Shown here: positions 7,736 to 9,966 of the stretch, one piece after another
How positions within the stretch are numbered: position 1 is the first letter of the stretch
How the letters are laid out: the number at the start of each line of letters is the position of its first letter
Assembly: GCF_028618695.1 (NCBI RefSeq)
Contig: NZ_JAQIVI010000121.1
Location: 29,779 to 39,744 of the forward strand
Source: Natrinema soli
Lineage (GTDB): Archaea; Halobacteriota; Halobacteria; Halobacteriales; Natrialbaceae
Reading direction: 5' to 3'
DNA: 9,966 nt
Notes under the pieces: generated by a model
Told to the model about the DNA's origin: nothing
What the model saw: only the letters and a program-made list of their open reading frames with translations
Databases searched by the model: none
Program-made: the position numbers and the translations under genes

Positions 7736-8106
7736 GGGTGCCAGCCGGTGCTACCGTCATCTGGGGTGCCGACGTGAGCGACACAGGTCAATTTACCTCA
7801 TCTTGATGCACTGCTGGGTGCCAACAGTACCACGCACGACTAGGGTGACGGTGTGACGGCAGTATCTGGGTGCCACCGTGACCGCACTAGTTGGGTGCCG
7901 ACTCGAGCGCACCTCTGGGGTGCCACCTCGCGCGAGTTCAGCAACAGCGGTCCGCGCCACGTCGTGGGACTGTCCACGAGCGACATGACGCTGTGTGCGC
8001 CGGTCGACACGCGACAGGGGGACTGTCAGCCCTAGCGACTAGCGTATCACTGAACTCGAGCAGCAACAAGCGACTGTCAAGCGAGCTCCGATTCAGTGGG
8101 ACTGTC
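7736..8106 (+). repeat. Right repeat block: GGGTGCC array followed by GACTGTC array
   Basis: GGGTGCC starts at 7736, 7764, 7816, 7868, 7893 and 7918, with a degenerate GGGTGAC at 7843. Spacings are 28, 52, 27, 25, 25 and 25 bp, that is, a pitch of 25-28 bp with one unit missing. It is then replaced by GACTGTC, starting at 7968, 8021, 8072 and 8100, with a degenerate CACTGAAC at 8048. These steps are 53, 27, 24 and 28 bp, the same pitch. The DNA between motifs is not conserved, so this is not a simple tandem duplication or a CRISPR array. Function is unknown; a protein-binding array or a structured RNA are possibilities. Confidence 0.7.
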
Positions 8107-8248
8107 ACCACGTGCAGACCTCGACGGACACCAGAGACGCCCAAACGACTGAAAACAACGGATTTATTGAAACTCTCAAGTGATGATGGGTTGGCGCTCT
8201 TAGCAAGAAGTGCAGACACCTAACACAGCGGTATGTCAGATGGGGCAT

Positions 8249-8254
8249 TTTATA
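8249..8254 (+). promoter_or_regulatory. TATA box of the acetyltransferase gene
   Basis: TTTATA centred about 27 nt upstream of ATG 8279, with no Shine-Dalgarno between. This is the classic layout of a haloarchaeal leaderless promoter and supports the chosen start. Confidence 0.65.
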
Positions 8255-8278
8255 CTATAGTTCGTTATAGAATAGAGT

Positions 8279-8785
8279 ATGGGGGTACAGCTATCGATTC
8301 GTAACGCAGAACCCGCTGATGCAGAGGAAATTCAAACAATTTCACGTGCTAGTTGGCACAAGGCATATGATGATATCCTTGGCGAGGAAACCGTGGATAA
8401 CGTTATTGATGAATGGTACGAGATCGATGGCCTCCGTACTAGTATCGAGGAGACGATATTCTACGTTGGTGAACGTGACGGTGAACTCGTTGGTTTTGCA
8501 AATGCTGGGCAAAACCCTGTGTATGAGGAAGGAACATTCGAATTATTCCGCATATACGTGCTGCCCGAATACTGGAACCGGGGAATTGGAAGTCGCCTTC
8601 TTGAGTCAGTGATTGCTGATGTGAAGAGTGAGGAAGGGAACGAACTTCGCTTGTCTGTCCTTATGGAAAACGAGGCGGGTGTGGGATTTTACGAGTTGCA
8701 CGACTTCGAACGGGTCGAGACAGAAAAAATCGAGTTCGATGGAGACACGTATGAGGAATACAGGTACGTTAAACCCCTCCGGTAA
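8279..8785 (+). CDS. GNAT-family N-acetyltransferase
   Basis: A 168-residue enzyme of normal GNAT length that would transfer acetyl from acetyl-CoA to an amine. Residues 5-30 (LSIRNAEPADAEEIQTISRA and on) are the usual N-terminal strand and helix. Residues 62-76 (YVGERDGELVGFANA) form the central hairpin. Motif A, which binds the acetyl-CoA pyrophosphate, is RIYVLPEYWNRGIGSRLLES at 91-110, with Trp where the usual Gln or Arg of Q/RxxGxG/A would stand. Motif B is NEAGVGFYELHDFERV at 131-146. The start at ATG 8279 fits the upstream TATA box. It looks monocistronic, with repeat-rich DNA on both sides. The RimI-like pattern says little about substrate; it could be a protein N-terminus, a small amine or an antibiotic. 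Confidence 0.92.
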   Translation: MGVQLSIRNAEPADAEEIQTISRASWHKAYDDILGEETVDNVIDEWYEIDGLRTSIEETIFYVGERDGELVGFANAGQNPVYEEGTFELFRIYVLPEYWNRGIGSRLLESVIADVKSEEGNELRLSVLMENEAGVGFYELHDFERVETEKIEFDGDTYEEYRYVKPLR

Positions 8786-8828
8786 GTTCTAATCCTCTAC
8801 GTGATAGATATTTTAGATAGAATCATAC

Positions 8829-8869
8829 CTGAAGAATAATATTTCAACAGGACCAAATATGGAGTCTTC
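8829..8869 (+). repeat. Leader element, copy 2
   Basis: Positions 8829-8854 match 7656-7681 at 21 of 26 bases, and AGTCTTC follows at 8863-8869 as it does at 7686-7692. The gap between the two parts is 4 bp longer here. It lies directly upstream of two GACTGTC motifs. Confidence 0.55.
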
Positions 8870-8886
8870 CTCGTGGGATCTCGAGT

Positions 8887-8924
8887 GGACTGTCATCCGG
8901 AGCGTTGCAGGCTGACTGTCCACC
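8887..8924 (+). repeat. Short GACTGTC pair downstream of leader copy 2
   Basis: GACTGTC starts at 8888 and again at 8914, 26 bp apart, the same pitch as in the 7968-8106 array. The second continues as GACTGTCCACC, nearly the same as GACTGTCCACG at 7968. No GGGTGCC motif is present in this copy. Confidence 0.5.
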
Positions 8925-9076
8925 GATCGCCAGCAGCGGCGGCCACGGTGCTGGCCGTTCGCCACGGTCCAGTCCGTTCGGACCCAGTCAACGAGCAGAG
9001 AGAGCGCTACCCAAACAAGCAAAATGAAGGATTCTTCTTAAATTATTTACAGGCCACGTCCAATCTGGCTCTATGA

Positions 9077-9331
9077 ATGACTAAACACAAACTTCCTCGA
9101 GCCCGGAACTCTGCGTTTCTTATAATTATCGTTGGTATTTTAGCTCTGTATCTATGGAGTTATCTCGGATGGCACCTACACAATACAATCTTGGCGGCAG
9201 GGCTCTTTCTTGACGTAATAGGTGCTATTATACTCGCTATTCCTGATGTTCCATTACTCCAGAAGTGTTTCTTTTCAGGCATGGTCCAGCGTGCTGTTGA
9301 CCATCTAAAATTGGATCGAGGAACAGGATAG
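9077..9331 (+). CDS. Small two-helix membrane protein, function unknown
   Basis: An 84-residue protein that I do not recognise. A basic start (MTKHKLPRARN) precedes two hydrophobic helices at about 13-32 (AFLIIIVGILALYLWSYLGW) and 37-58 (TILAAGLFLDVIGAIILAIP), joined by a short polar turn, HLHN. The C-terminal 25 residues are polar and basic (QRAVDHLKLDRGTG). By the positive-inside rule both ends would face the cytoplasm. ATG 9077 is chosen because the overlapping ATG at 9073 stops after three codons. The base composition is more AT-rich than the ATPase remnant, similar to the acetyltransferase upstream. The transposase gene lies just downstream in the opposite direction. Membrane location is well supported; role is not. 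Confidence 0.75.
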   Translation: MTKHKLPRARNSAFLIIIVGILALYLWSYLGWHLHNTILAAGLFLDVIGAIILAIPDVPLLQKCFFSGMVQRAVDHLKLDRGTG

Positions 9332-9334
9332 AAT

Positions 9335-9347
9335 GTTCTTGTAGAAC
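9335..9347. repeat. Small hairpin GTTCT-TGT-AGAAC between membrane-protein and transposase genes
   Basis: A perfect 5-bp stem with a 3-nt loop begins 4 nt after the stop of the membrane-protein gene and about 60 bp beyond the stop of the convergent transposase. It may be part of the insertion-sequence end or a terminator-like hairpin. The other end of the element is outside the window, so the boundary cannot be tested. Confidence 0.3.
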
Positions 9348-9409
9348 CGGGCACGGATGAGAAATTCATTGATTCTCTTTACGCTCATGTGAAGAACATT
9401 GTTGGTGGA

Positions 9410-9966
9410 TCAGAGGACGGTTTGAACGATTTCTTCGAGTGCTTCTCCACCGGGTCTTCGGAGGATTCGCCGTCGAAGTTGAAACGCCCTGAGATACAGC
9501 GTCAGTTTGTCTTTTGAGACGCCTCGATGGGGCGAGAGCCACCGTCGCACCAGCGACGCGTGGCTCTCGCAGGTGTTGATGTGTGCATCTCCATCCGCGT
9601 ACTCACCGTCTCCGTGAATGACCGCTTCGCGCTGGTATTTCTCGTCGTCCCCGAGCGGATCGTAGGCGCGAAATCCATCAGTGTAGATGGTCAGCGACTC
9701 CTCCTCGTGGTCGTCGAGGAGGAGTCGCACAGTCGATTCGTCGGCGGATTTCGCGGGTATAACGCACTGGTGGTCGCTGCCGCGATCAACGAGCGTGAAC
9801 ACCGGTGGTTTGTCTTCGGTGTAGCTTCCTCGTCCACGTGTCGAGAGACCACGCGAGCGCGACTCTTGGTCGCGCTCGCGGCCTTTCTTCCCCGCGGTAA
9901 CGTAGATCTCGTCAATCTCAACCGGGCCAACGAGATTGAGAGAAGGCGCGTCGAGCGTTCTGGCGA
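9410..9966 (-). mobile_element. IS1595-family transposase, C-terminal 184 residues (cut by window edge)
   Basis: The frame is open from the right edge to TGA at 9412-9410. The catalytic triad of the ISXO2-like DDE domain is visible: first Asp in VGPVEIDEIYVTAGKKGRE, second Asp in LTIYTDGFRAYDPL, and the final HINTCESHASLVRRWLSPHR segment with the Asn and Glu typical of IS1595 (HxNxxE). It is followed by the conserved RGVSKDKLTLYLRAFQLRRR. The N-terminal part, including any zinc-binding domain, lies beyond the window. No stops or frameshifts are seen, so the visible part looks functional. The frame reaching the edge is shifted from that of the ATG-initiated stretch at 9691-9930, which is a shadow. 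It cuts and joins its own element and marks this region as open to insertion. Confidence 0.82.

Larger units (their letters stand above)
7583..8278. other. Gene-poor stretch carrying a leader element and the right repeat block
   Basis: No protein gene is supported. Overlapping frames at 7853-8035, 7891-8223 and 7938-8219 encode Arg/Ser/His-rich peptides with no recognisable family. The stretch contains a dyad (7639-7660), a 26-bp leader shared with 8829-8854, and the GGGTGCC and GACTGTC arrays. The last part (8160-8278) is ordinary AT-rich promoter DNA for the acetyltransferase gene. Confidence 0.55.
8786..9076. other. Intergenic stretch with the second repeat element
   Basis: No gene is evident; the frames crossing it (8813-9022 on -, 8873-9076 on +) are Arg-rich and unrecognisable. 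It holds leader copy 2 (8829-8869), two GACTGTC motifs (8888, 8914) and, at about 9037-9048, an AT-rich CTTAAATTATTT that may be the promoter of the membrane-protein gene starting at 9077. Confidence 0.5.

Noticed and set aside
7736..8106. CRISPR array
   Set aside because: The repeated units are only 7-9 bp, the spacing is 25-28 bp with some units missing, and no long identical direct repeats or cas genes are present.
7891..8223. 110-codon + frame and the 93-codon - frame at 7938-8219
   Set aside because: Arg/Ser-rich products lying across the motif arrays; the motif spacing is not a multiple of three throughout, so a repeated peptide cannot explain it.
6626..9076. tRNA or rRNA genes in the gene-poor stretches
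   Set aside because: No cloverleaf arms, T-loop motif or conserved rRNA segments were seen on either strand.
9691..9930. 79-codon frame on the - strand at the right edge
   Set aside because: A shifted frame of the transposase gene; the true frame shows the DDE motifs and runs to the edge.

Overview
The window reads as haloarchaeal DNA. The proteins are acidic and rich in Asp, Glu, Val and Thr. The promoters that can be seen are archaeal TATA boxes about 27 nt upstream of start codons, which suits leaderless mRNAs. The gene families (IclR regulator, acyl-CoA dehydrogenase, coiled-coil winged-helix regulator, small zinc ribbon, IS1595-type transposase) are all common in haloarchaea. Species and replicon cannot be told from the sequence. 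The mix of a dead conjugation-type ATPase, long gene-poor stretches and an insertion sequence suggests an accessory region or megaplasmid.

Layout. (1) Positions 1-1765: an acyl-CoA dehydrogenase, cut by the left edge, is divergent from an IclR-type regulator. They share a short intergenic region with a TATA box and a perfect dyad, and form a plausible self-contained catabolic control unit. (2) About 1766-2640: AT-rich DNA with no convincing gene and one 20-bp dyad. (3) About 2640-6173: one very large decayed gene for a membrane-anchored HerA/FtsK-superfamily ATPase of the VirB4/VirD4 conjugation type. I can follow its reading frame through eight frameshifts and two nonsense codons. It appears to have carried a winged-helix segment and a nuclease-like C-terminal segment. 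(4) 6170-6625: an intact winged-helix regulator, convergent with the dead gene and overlapping it by 4 bp, with a dyad over its own promoter.

(5) 6626-8278: gene-poor DNA around a 48-residue zinc-ribbon gene. Two short motifs, GGGTGCC and GACTGTC(C), recur here many times. Right of the zinc-ribbon gene they lie on the + strand at a regular pitch of about 25-28 bp. Left of it they lie in the opposite orientation. A smaller relative of the right-hand block lies at 8829-8924 and begins with the same 26-bp leader. I do not recognise this arrangement, and it is the most unusual part of the window. (6) 8279-9331: a GNAT acetyltransferase and a small two-helix membrane protein. (7) 9410-9966: the C-terminal part of an IS1595-family transposase that runs off the right edge.

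Functionally, the IclR regulator probably controls the dehydrogenase. The ATPase remnant and its neighbouring regulator look like the residue of an integrated plasmid or conjugative element. The other genes have no evident shared pathway.
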